A stretch of 43,661 bases of DNA from Clostridium sp. ZS2-4 (lineage in GTDB: Bacteria; Bacillota; Clostridia; Clostridiales; Clostridiaceae): positions 1-43,661 of the forward strand of contig NZ_JAPPRQ010000046.1 of NCBI RefSeq assembly GCF_026719745.1. Reading direction: 5' to 3'. Numbering within the stretch: position 1 is the stretch's first letter; the number at the start of each line of letters is the position of its first letter. The translations under genes were made by a program, and so were the position numbers. The notes below the pieces were generated by a model. It was not told the origin of the DNA. It made no database searches and was given only the letters and a program-made list of their open reading frames with translations. This document shows positions 1 to 6,525 of the stretch, one piece after another.

Positions 1-122
1 TTATGCCTATAGCTGGTATAACCATCTTAGACCTCATTCCTTCAATAAAGGATTAACTCCTTTTGAAGCTCGGTACAGCTCATAAAAATATTAGGCAAAA
101 GTGTTACAATTTTACTTGACCA
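1..122 (+). mobile_element. Right end of an IS3-family-like insertion sequence (partial)
   Basis: The first 85 bases encode the tail of a DDE integrase-type transposase, and the segment TGTTACAATTTTACTTGACCA (102-122) looks like the right terminal repeat, because IS3-family ends finish in CA. From base 123 the sequence belongs to a response regulator gene. The left end lies outside the window, so terminal-repeat pairing and target duplication cannot be checked. The exact boundary at 122 is inferred from the terminal CA and from where regulator homology begins. Confidence 0.6.
2..85 (+). pseudogene. Transposase C-terminal end (rve/IS3 type), cut by window edge
   Basis: Reading from base 2 gives YAYSWYNHLRPHSFNKG followed by LTPFEARYSS and a TAA stop. 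The W-Y-N-x-x-R-P-H-S...L-T-P-x-E pattern is the classic end of the IS3/IS150-type integrase core, just after the catalytic Glu. Only the last 27 residues are visible, so whether the transposase is intact upstream is unknown. The entry is a partial gene rather than a proven pseudogene. Confidence in the family is good; the subgroup is not determinable. Confidence 0.7.
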
Positions 123-550
123 GAACAGTTTTAAAACCTTATGATAAAGATCAGGTAATAGCTATGGTAGAAAAGCTAATTTCTCATACTACTAGAAATA
201 GTTCTAATAAACATGAAAGAAAATATGTCATATTTGACTTGAAAAATGGCATCAGTGTAAAGCTGTATATTGATGAGATATTATTTATAGAGGTCAGACT
301 TAGAAACTGTATCATTCATACACCTAAAAAAGCATACACAGTAAATAAATTATCACTTAAAGAGGTTCTTGAATTTATGGATTGTGAGGATATTATTCAG
401 TGCCATAAGTCTTTTGTTGTAAATGTAAAATATATAAGAGAAATAGAAAAAATAGATGGCAAAGTAAGTCAAATTCACTTTGAAAGCTATGATGAAAGAA
501 TTCCTTTAGGTTATAAATTTAAAAGCATAGTAATGGACAAGTTTAAATAA
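101..550 (+). pseudogene. Truncated AgrA-like response regulator; LytTR DNA-binding domain retained
   Basis: The frame runs from a GTG at 101 that lies inside the IS terminus and has no ribosome site. Native sequence begins about codon 8. The phospho-acceptor Asp and most of the receiver domain are missing; only the last receiver strand and helix survive (V-L-K-P-Y-D-K-D-Q-V, with the conserved Lys). A complete LytTR domain follows from about residue 40 to 149 (KYVIFDLKNG, YIDEILFIEV, CHKSFVVNVKYI, IPLGYKFK). The gene sits directly upstream of the AgrC-like kinase, so it was probably the AgrA partner. A shorter product could start at ATG 164 (MVEKLISHTT), giving a LytTR-only protein. It is either a dead gene or a phosphorylation-independent DNA-binding fragment. 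Confidence 0.7.
116..145 (+). promoter_or_regulatory. Possible hybrid promoter formed by IS end and truncated regulator
   Basis: TTGACC at 116-121 lies inside the presumed IS terminus. An 18-bp spacer leads to TATGAT at 140-145 inside the regulator coding sequence, close to a sigma-A promoter. IS3- and IS256-type ends commonly carry outward -35 boxes that become promoters after insertion. Transcription would start near 152, just before an in-frame ATG at 164. This is inference from sequence only. Confidence 0.35.
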
Positions 551-591
551 ATTACTCTATTTTAAATTTATAACAATGAGGAGTGTTAGAA

Positions 592-1857
592 ATGTTAAAG
601 ATAGTACAAGAATTTTTCATTACTTTTATTGAGCTAACGATAATTATGATTTTATGGAGCAAGTTTTTTCTAAAAGAAAATAATAATTGGTTTAAGAATG
701 TATTCATAATGGCTATTAGCGCATTTATAGCAGTTATGTTGTCTTATACAAAGCTGTATTATGATATGATTATAGTTTATTTTAGTATTATTCTTTTGGT
801 TAAATTTGTGTATAAGAGGTCATTAATTAAAACATTATTGGAATTTTTAGTGATTGCTTGTATGAGTATACTATTACAAGCAGTTAATTTAGTAATTATA
901 AATTTAATTGGAAGTAAATATTCAGATAACTTCATGATTAATATGACTTGTCTTTTAATAGATTTATTTTTAGTTATTTTAACAAGTTTTTTTATTTCTC
1001 ACAAAAAAACAATAGAAACTCTTAATTTAGATAATAATGCATTATATTATTTTATAGTTAATTTAGGGGTATATGTAATATTATCTAAACTTATATGGGA
1101 AAAAAACAAGAACTTGATACTGAATAATCTATTTATATTTATCTTAATCTTTTCATTAATTGTAATATTAAGTTTATCTTTATATTCTTATATAGTTAAA
1201 ATAACTGAAGAGAAAAAAACTTTAGAAGTGCAGGATAAATATAACCCTATATTAACAGATATAATTGAAGATATAAGACGAAGGCAGCATGATTTTAAGA
1301 ATTATTTAAACACAATAAATGGAATAGTTGAAGTGACAAGTGAAAAAGAAATTAAACATGAATTGAAGAAGTATATTAAGTCAGTGAATTCTTCAAATAG
1401 GATCATAGAAGATATTATGCATATAGATAATATCGTAATTAAATCTATAATATATAATAAGTTATGTGAAGCGGATAGGTTAAATATAAAGTTTTCATTT
1501 AATATAAGAAATAACTCTTTAGATGGAATTTTAAATGATTATGAGATTTCAGATATACTTAATAATCTTCTTAATAATGCCTTTGAAGAAGTTAAAAAAG
1601 ATAGTGACAAGGATAAAATTGTTATATTGAATATACTTACAGAAGAAAATAAAAGTATTTTAGAGGTTAGAAATACTGGTACACCAATACTGGAAGAGAA
1701 TATAAATAATATATTCAAAAGAGGCTTTTCAACTAAAAAAGGTAAAAACAGGGGATATGGACTTTATAATATAAAGAAAATAGTTGAACGTAATGGAGGC
1801 AAAGTTCAACTATTCTTTGAGGATAACTATACTGTTTTTAGAGTATCATTTAAGTAA
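592..1857 (+). CDS. agrC: AgrC-like sensor histidine kinase (HPK10 family)
   Basis: A 421-aa membrane sensor. The first ~200 residues are six to seven hydrophobic segments, the usual peptide-sensing module. A dimerisation/phosphotransfer segment R-R-R-Q-H-D-F-K-N follows with His near residue 233, then an N box (DILNNLLNNAFEEV, about 320-333) and a G box (RGFSTKKGKNRGYGLYNI) typical of AgrC/ComD-type HATPase_c domains. The start was set at ATG 592 because GAGGAG at 578-583 gives 8-nt spacing; the GTG at 583 overlaps that ribosome site. It lies 41 bp after the LytTR fragment, probably one transcript, and converges on agrBD with a 12-bp overlap at the 3' ends. It should sense the AgrD-derived cyclic peptide, but its regulator is broken in this strain. 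Confidence 0.85.
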   Translation: MLKIVQEFFITFIELTIIMILWSKFFLKENNNWFKNVFIMAISAFIAVMLSYTKLYYDMIIVYFSIILLVKFVYKRSLIKTLLEFLVIACMSILLQAVNLVIINLIGSKYSDNFMINMTCLLIDLFLVILTSFFISHKKTIETLNLDNNALYYFIVNLGVYVILSKLIWEKNKNLILNNLFIFILIFSLIVILSLSLYSYIVKITEEKKTLEVQDKYNPILTDIIEDIRRRQHDFKNYLNTINGIVEVTSEKEIKHELKKYIKSVNSSNRIIEDIMHIDNIVIKSIIYNKLCEADRLNIKFSFNIRNNSLDGILNDYEISDILNNLLNNAFEEVKKDSDKDKIVILNILTEENKSILEVRNTGTPILEENINNIFKRGFSTKKGKNRGYGLYNIKKIVERNGGKVQLFFEDNYTVFRVSFK

Positions 1858-1983
1858 ACTTTCTGGAGGAGTAGGCTCTCCAAGAAAGAAAAGACAAGAT
1901 GACTTACTTATAGCTCCTGCTAGGACTAGTAAACATAAGCCTAAAATGTGTGTTGCTGATTTGAATTTGATGTTACTTTTCAT
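1846..1983 (-). CDS. agrD: AgrD autoinducing-peptide precursor
   Basis: A 45-aa peptide starting at ATG 1983 with a strong ribosome site (AAAGGAGAATAATT) inside the end of agrB; agrB and agrD overlap by 11 bp. It has the AgrD layout: basic N-terminal amphipathic part (MKSNIKFKSATHILG), hydrophobic helix (LCLLVLAGAIS), a Cys-containing core KSSCLFFL and an acidic, Pro-rich tail GEPTPPESLLK. By analogy with clostridial AgrD proteins, the signal is probably a thiolactone closed from Cys to the C-terminal residue of CLFFL, with AgrB removing the tail. Exact peptide ends are inferred. The last codons overlap the end of agrC on the other strand. Confidence 0.88.
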   Translation of the reverse strand: MKSNIKFKSATHILGLCLLVLAGAISKSSCLFFLGEPTPPESLLK

Positions 1984-2551
1984 AATTATTCTCCTTTCTA
2001 GTTGGTATGACTTGGATTATTTCTAATATAATAGTTAAAAAGCCACAGTTTAAATAAGCTGTATCTTTTACGTAAAACAATAAAATAATTGACCATGATA
2101 TAGTAAAGAAAGTAGATAGGTATTTTAAAGTCTGCTTTCTTTTTTGGTTTTTTATAGGTCTATACTTATTTGGAAATGGTGCATTAAATATAACTATAAG
2201 TACACTTAATATTGCTGCTAAATAATAAATTAAAATATTCAATTTAGGAAGCAGTGGACCTACTAATGAAGTGATTAAGAACATTATAATGGATGCAAAT
2301 AAGCAGCTCATTGTAGTATTGCAATGATATCCACCGAGAAAAATTCTTGTAGTAAATAAAATTGCCATGGAGAATAAAAGATAATTTATTCTTCCAATGA
2401 TCAAAAATAAACTTATTAAAATTACTATTTTAAATGTCTCACCTAAAACAGCTTGCAATGCATAGTTTATTTTCGCTAGATTGTCAGTATCATGGATATT
2501 ACTATTTTTTTCTATATAACCTGTTATTTTAGAGGATAACGTATTTATCAT
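1973..2551 (-). CDS. agrB: AgrB-type accessory gene regulator membrane protease
   Basis: A 192-aa membrane protein with the AgrB signature R-I-F-L-G-G-Y-H-C (His-Cys of the cysteine-protease pair) near residues 68-76 and several hydrophobic helices. AgrB cleaves the C-terminal tail of AgrD and forms the thiolactone intermediate for export. The start is ATG 2551 behind GGTGATTTAAA. It overlaps agrD, so the two are translated together. A TATAAT at 2579-2574 and a LytTR-type direct repeat lie just upstream. Length and motif are normal, so peptide production may be intact even though the response regulator is not. Confidence 0.9.
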   Translation of the reverse strand: MINTLSSKITGYIEKNSNIHDTDNLAKINYALQAVLGETFKIVILISLFLIIGRINYLLFSMAILFTTRIFLGGYHCNTTMSCLFASIIMFLITSLVGPLLPKLNILIYYLAAILSVLIVIFNAPFPNKYRPIKNQKRKQTLKYLSTFFTISWSIILLFYVKDTAYLNCGFLTIILEIIQVIPTRKENNYEK

Positions 2552-2573
2552 TTTAAATCACCATATATGTTTT

Positions 2574-2608
2574 ATTATAAGTTAATATAGCATATATTTA
2601 CAGTTAAA
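2574..2608 (-). promoter_or_regulatory. agrBD promoter with LytTR-type direct repeat
   Basis: On the minus strand TATAAT (2579-2574) is a good -10 with no convincing -35, which suggests activator dependence. On the plus strand TAAGTTAAT (2578-2586) and ACAGTTAAA (2600-2608) fit the LytTR/AgrA consensus [TA][AC][CA]GTTN[AG][TG] in 9/9 and 8/9 positions, separated by 13 bp, the spacing known for this family. The sites overlap the core promoter rather than lying clearly upstream, which is unusual for an activator. Confidence 0.5.
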
Positions 2609-2630
2609 TAAACAAAAAATACATGAAAGG

Positions 2631-2684
2631 TAAAAAAATGAGCATGAAAAGAAATATTAGTAAAATATATTCTTTTCATGCTCA
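2631..2684 (-). terminator. Rho-independent terminator reading leftward, upstream of agrB
   Basis: TGAGCATGAAAAGAA (2639-2653) pairs exactly with 2670-2684, a 15-bp stem with a 16-nt loop. On the minus strand it is followed by a T tract (complement of the A run at 2632-2638). It would stop leftward transcripts arriving from 2700-3150, or act as an attenuator if agrBD has a promoter further upstream. No T tract follows on the plus strand. Confidence 0.65.
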
Positions 2685-2690
2685 AAATTG

Positions 2691-3158
2691 GACGTTTTAT
2701 GTATTTAGTATTGAATTATGATTTTAAAATTATATAATTTAACTTGTAATTGGGATAAACTTAAGTTTTTGGTAGATCTACAAGTATTTAAAAGAACTTA
2801 AAATGTCTAGGGTTATTTTCTTTAATAGAAGTTTCCATAGTAATTGAATTCGTGGAGTAATGTTAGTTCGCTAGATAAATTTAATATCTTAATAATAGTT
2901 CAATTTCATATATGGAATTATCTTTTGGACTATGAATGAAATTATGATTGAAGAAAGATACTTGTTGTTGGACAAGCACTTAAAGAATAGTAGGTAGTAT
3001 AGAAGGTTTCAAGAATTAATACTTTTAGGCTAATAGGTTATTCAAATAATTTTATAAATTTAGTTTAGCTATTTCAAAACAGCCTACGACTTCTTAATAA
3101 GCATCACAAATGTGAATTTGATTTTTAAAATTAATCATAAAAATGAAAATATTAATAT
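2691..3158. other. Gene-free stretch, possibly decayed coding DNA
   Basis: No frame with a ribosome site and recognisable product is present. A plus-strand segment around 2904-2998 reads as an open, protein-like but startless frame (for example ERYLLLDKHLKNSR then a stop), and a second fragment (YRRFQELILLG) follows in the same frame, which may be remnants of a degraded gene. No RNA family was recognised. Confidence 0.4.
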
Positions 3159-3173
3159 GGGAGTGATAATTTT

Positions 3174-4010
3174 ATGAAAAAGAAATTAATTTGTTCTTTA
3201 TTAACAGCGATTGTGCTTTTAACACCTACTGCAACTACTTTTGCATCAATAAATACAAATATTTCAAAAGAAACAGTTGTAGAAGAAAATTCTAAAAATG
3301 AATCAAAAATTAAATTAAATGAAAGAGAAAAACAGGCTTTATCTGAATTAAATATTTCAGAAGATGATATTATAGTTTTAGACAAAAACAGCGTTTTTTC
3401 AAACGAAGATTTGAAGAAAATAGAATCAGCTGAAGCTAAAGATGAAACTGATGGATTTAAAAAAGTTGAGGAGATAACATTTCAATTAAAGAAATCTAGA
3501 AGAACTCGTAGATCTGCTTCACATCCAGATGGAATTAAGAGAATAGACAAAGTTAGATTATATGTAGATGGTCCTACTAGAATGAATACAAATAAATATG
3601 GAATGAGACATTGGTTAAATGTTGGTTTTACTTTAACAGTTGGTGGTATTAGTCAGAAACTAGGTACAGCAGCTACTATTCTAGGAATAAATGCTTCTGA
3701 TTTTTTACCGACAGCAATACCAGGAGAGGCGTTGACAAAAACACATACTAAAGTCTATCATGATTATTATTATAAGAAATATAATCCTGTACAAAAAATA
3801 GAATGTATCTATGTAAAAACAAGTTCATTAGAAGTAAAAACTACTGTAGATATTTACACAAAAGATAAAAAAAATCATCCTTATACAAATCGTCAAGAGA
3901 CTATAAAAAACTTTTATACTAAACATTATGGTGATGGCTCTTGGATTTATAGTGAAGTAAATAGAAGATGTAGCACAAATATGCAGGTTTATTATATAGA
4001 TCAATTTTAA
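3174..4010 (+). CDS. Secreted protein of unknown function with dibasic cleavage-like site
   Basis: A 278-aa protein with a clear Sec signal peptide (MKKKLICSLLTAIVLL, cleavage likely after TTFA), then an acidic, charged segment to about residue 105, then KKSRRTRRSASHPDG, a strongly basic junction. The C-terminal ~165 residues are Tyr/Lys-rich with a small glycine-rich hydrophobic patch (TVGGISQKLGTAATILG) and two cysteines (KIECIYV, NRRCSTN) that could form a disulfide. The layout suggests a pro-region and a processed mature domain, but the family is not recognised. The start ATG follows GGGAGTGATAATTTT. Its own terminator follows, so it is probably monocistronic. Closeness to agr suggests, without proof, quorum-controlled export. 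Confidence 0.75.
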   Translation: MKKKLICSLLTAIVLLTPTATTFASINTNISKETVVEENSKNESKIKLNEREKQALSELNISEDDIIVLDKNSVFSNEDLKKIESAEAKDETDGFKKVEEITFQLKKSRRTRRSASHPDGIKRIDKVRLYVDGPTRMNTNKYGMRHWLNVGFTLTVGGISQKLGTAATILGINASDFLPTAIPGEALTKTHTKVYHDYYYKKYNPVQKIECIYVKTSSLEVKTTVDIYTKDKKNHPYTNRQETIKNFYTKHYGDGSWIYSEVNRRCSTNMQVYYIDQF

Positions 4011-4020
4011 CTAAAAATAA

Positions 4021-4066
4021 TATCCTTTTAAATTTTACATAAGGCATTTTAAAAGGATAGTGTTTT
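4021..4066 (+). terminator. Terminator after the secreted orphan
   Basis: TATCCTTTTAAA (4021-4032) pairs with TTTAAAAGGATA (4048-4059), followed by GTGTTTTTT. It ends the 3174-4010 transcript. Confidence 0.8.
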
Positions 4067-4160
4067 TTAATATTAATTAGTATAATGTATTAGAAATAAT
4101 GTCATCCTATACTAAAATAATTTGTGATCAAACAAATACATCATCAAGGAGAATTTTACT

Positions 4161-4709
4161 ATGAAAAGAGTACGTGCAAGAACTATATTAGTAATCTTAT
4201 TTGTAGTTTTAGTTTTAGCTTATGTATATATAGCTTTCCCAAGAACATATAATAAGACTTTTCAAGGCATAAAATACAGATTAGGAGAAACTAATAATCA
4301 ATTTACTGAGAAAGTAACTATTTCAATTAATGGGAAACTATCAAACGACTTTATATTTGGAAAAAAATTTGTAGGAAAAATAAAAATTAATGATTTAGAA
4401 TTTCCTAAAGAAAACGAATTAAAAGAAATAAAATTAAAATTTGATAAATATAATAGATCTAATATTCAATACTATTTTGTTAATAAGGCACAAACTTTTT
4501 CACAAGTAACATACGGGCCAATATACATAAATGATGATTTTAGTCAATTAACTATTAATATAATGGAACCCCAGAATTTATATATACCTAATAAAAAGTG
4601 GATTGGAGATAATGGACTAATGATAGCCGCTCCTGCCTCTAATAGAAAAGAGGCTTTGCAAATATCCAACAGTTTAATGAAATATATTTTAAGTAAAGAG
4701 TTAGAATAA
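4161..4709 (+). CDS. Membrane-anchored protein of unknown function
   Basis: A 182-aa protein with one N-terminal transmembrane segment (about residues 9-26, ILVILFVVLVLAYVYIAF) after a basic RVRAR start, so the rest is probably outside the cell. The exported part is rich in Lys, Asn and beta-branched residues (KVTISINGKLSNDFIFGKK, FVGKIKINDLEF). No family is recognised. The start ATG follows AAGGAGAATTTTACT. The next gene begins 11 bp after the stop and has a similar plan, which suggests a two-gene unit. Confidence 0.65.
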   Translation: MKRVRARTILVILFVVLVLAYVYIAFPRTYNKTFQGIKYRLGETNNQFTEKVTISINGKLSNDFIFGKKFVGKIKINDLEFPKENELKEIKLKFDKYNRSNIQYYFVNKAQTFSQVTYGPIYINDDFSQLTINIMEPQNLYIPNKKWIGDNGLMIAAPASNRKEALQISNSLMKYILSKELE

Positions 4710-4720
4710 ATAAATCAAAA

Positions 4721-5143
4721 TTGTTAAAAGTACTGTTAGTAATAATAGTAGTATCTATGCTGCATATATATTCAATGGAGTCTAGAGAGTTTGCAATGCA
4801 ATTTGAAGTAGTACATACATATCAACAAACTCAAAAAGGTAAAAAAATAAAAAAAGATATAATTTCAAATGCAAAAATCAGAGAATTTTATAATGGATTA
4901 TTAAGTGGAATTAGTGGGGATTTTCTCATAGATGATAAAAATGTTTCATTTAATGCAATAAAGGTTAATTTAAAGGGTAATTTAAATGATAAACAAAATC
5001 ATTCATACAAGGGAAGTGCTAAATATAAAAATAAGAGATATAATTTAGATATTACTATAAAATGGAATGGGATTGGGGCCACGATATTTGGAACTTTATA
5101 TGATAAGTCAAACAAAAATCAAATAGAATTTGAAATAAATTAG
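4721..5143 (+). CDS. Small exported or membrane-anchored orphan protein
   Basis: A 140-aa protein with a hydrophobic N terminus (MLKVLLVIIVVSMLHIYSM) that is a signal or anchor, and a beta-rich remainder (GISGDFLIDDKNVSF, IKVNLKGNLND, GIGATIFGTLYDK). It resembles its upstream neighbour in style (both carry ING/LSG-type strands with GDF or NDF), so the two may be distant relatives. The start is uncertain: TTG 4721 lies 11 bp after the previous stop and has no good ribosome site, so translation may be coupled; ATG 4757 is a poorer alternative because it would remove most of the hydrophobic segment. Function unknown. Confidence 0.5.
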   Translation: MLKVLLVIIVVSMLHIYSMESREFAMQFEVVHTYQQTQKGKKIKKDIISNAKIREFYNGLLSGISGDFLIDDKNVSFNAIKVNLKGNLNDKQNHSYKGSAKYKNKRYNLDITIKWNGIGATIFGTLYDKSNKNQIEFEIN

Positions 5144-5186
5144 AAAACAATAACTAGAAGTTTCTGTTTACGTATTTATTTGGTTA

Positions 5187-5248
5187 AATAGAAGGGACTG
5201 TCCCAAAATAAAATTCATGAATTTTATTTTGGGACAGTCCCTTCTATT
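5187..5248. repeat. Perfect 62-bp palindrome containing GGGACTGTCCC/GGGACAGTCCC
   Basis: Bases 5187-5217 are the exact reverse complement of 5218-5248 (31-bp arms, no spacer), with the core GAAGGGACTGTCCCAAAATA. A run of this perfection is more than a terminator needs. A degenerate inverted GGGGACAGTTT pair occurs at 22203-22257. It may terminate both neighbours but resembles a REP or small mobile palindrome. Confidence 0.85.
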
Positions 5249-5357
5249 ATCATAAAATATTTAAAATTATAATAAGAATAAATGTATATGATTAATATTT
5301 ACATAAGCAATATTTTCTAAATATGAATTCTAGAAAAGAAATACAGGAGGAAATATT

Positions 5358-6284
5358 ATGGTAACATCCAACAAAAATCTGGAAGCAACAAATTTGTTAG
5401 ATCAAGTTAGAATTAATGATGGTATAGAGGAATTAAGCAAAGTTTTTAAGAAAATGGTTATGTGTGATATAAAATATGCCATGGATTTAATCAATGCTGA
5501 AGGCTTACAGTTCACTTCATTATTTGTACTGAGAGATGATATAAAGAAGTTATATATTTTTGACAGATTGAACAAGAGAAATCAAATGGCTTTAGATATG
5601 GTCAATACTATGTTAGCTAATGACAAAAAAGATGAGTTTGCCTGTTATTGTTCTTGGATACATGATGCTCAGATGGTTATCTTTGTTTTGAGATGGATGA
5701 TGGAAACAGGAAGCAGTGATGATGGATTTAGTGAAGAGTACACTAAAGTGATGGACAGTACAGCAGCAATTTTAACAACTGTATTTGCAGACAAAGCATC
5801 GTTACAGCATACTGTGGACTTAATTTTTCAGCGTTGGGAAAAAGGAAGGTTTATTGACTATCTGGTATGGGCATTTTTTCAAGCAAGGGAGCCCTATAGT
5901 TTAGTTATGATTGCAGAGTACCTAAAATCTACAAAAATAAAAGAAAAAGAATTAGCTTGCCGCCTTCTTGCTTTTGCACAATCTGTACAGATAAGTGATG
6001 AGATTGATGGAGAAGAACAATATATGATTTTCCAAGAATGGCTTGAAGAGAATAATCTGTATCTGTATTTTCAGGATGAAAGCTTTCAAGAAAGCAGTCA
6101 TCCAGTACCTTATGTGGTGATATGGAAGGCAAAATACATGGGAAAGACTGTATCGGTTGATTCAGGTGAGATAATAGGTTCCTTGACAGAAGAAGAAGAA
6201 CTGATATTAGAAGAATTTGAAAGTTTGGATGAAGAGACAAAAATTAGTCTTGCAGAATATTCATCTTTGATGCGTATCAAATAG
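5358..6284 (+). CDS. Cytosolic protein of unknown function, 308 aa
   Basis: No signal peptide or membrane segment. The protein is mostly helical and rich in Asp/Glu, Met, Trp and Phe, with repeated helix-like blocks (FVLRWMMETGSSDD, LIFQRWEKGRFIDYLVWAFF, LACRLLAFAQSVQISDE) reminiscent of alpha-solenoid or HEAT-like folds. The tail is acidic (TEEEELILEEFESLDEETK). The start ATG has an ideal AGGAGGAAATATT site. It stands alone between the palindrome and its own terminator. Codon use is somewhat less AT-rich than the orphans before it. The family is not recognised; a scaffold or structural role is only a guess from the fold impression. Confidence 0.7.
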   Translation: MVTSNKNLEATNLLDQVRINDGIEELSKVFKKMVMCDIKYAMDLINAEGLQFTSLFVLRDDIKKLYIFDRLNKRNQMALDMVNTMLANDKKDEFACYCSWIHDAQMVIFVLRWMMETGSSDDGFSEEYTKVMDSTAAILTTVFADKASLQHTVDLIFQRWEKGRFIDYLVWAFFQAREPYSLVMIAEYLKSTKIKEKELACRLLAFAQSVQISDEIDGEEQYMIFQEWLEENNLYLYFQDESFQESSHPVPYVVIWKAKYMGKTVSVDSGEIIGSLTEEEELILEEFESLDEETKISLAEYSSLMRIK

Positions 6285-6321
6285 GTCCTCTAACCTAATG
6301 TAATAATTTAAAATTAAGATT

Positions 6322-6358
6322 CAGGCTGTTGACATATTGTCAGCAGCCTGAGTTTTTC
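6322..6358 (+). terminator. Terminator after the 308-aa orphan
   Basis: CAGGCTGTTGACA (6322-6334) pairs with TGTCAGCAGCCTG (6338-6350) with one G-U pair and a 3-nt loop, followed by AGTTTTTCTT. Confidence 0.9.
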
Positions 6359-6525
6359 TTTAAAAATATTTAACAAGTATAAATAAGGTTTAGTTACAAT
6401 TTTGATAAAATAATATATAATGTAGATATTATAGAAAATTAATACATTAAGGGTAAAAATATATATTTAATTTATCTACAAACAATAACTATATTGAAAA
6501 AAATACAGGGGGTTAGTAAAATACT

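Noticed and set aside
1784-2026. 80-codon plus-strand frame across the end of agrC
   Set aside because: It runs antisense to agrD and the end of agrB, with no ribosome site; agrD on the minus strand explains the region better.
2904-2998. Open stretch reading ERYLLLDKHLKNSR and nearby YRRFQELILLG as a gene
   Set aside because: No ribosome site, very short, broken by stops; kept only as a possible remnant.
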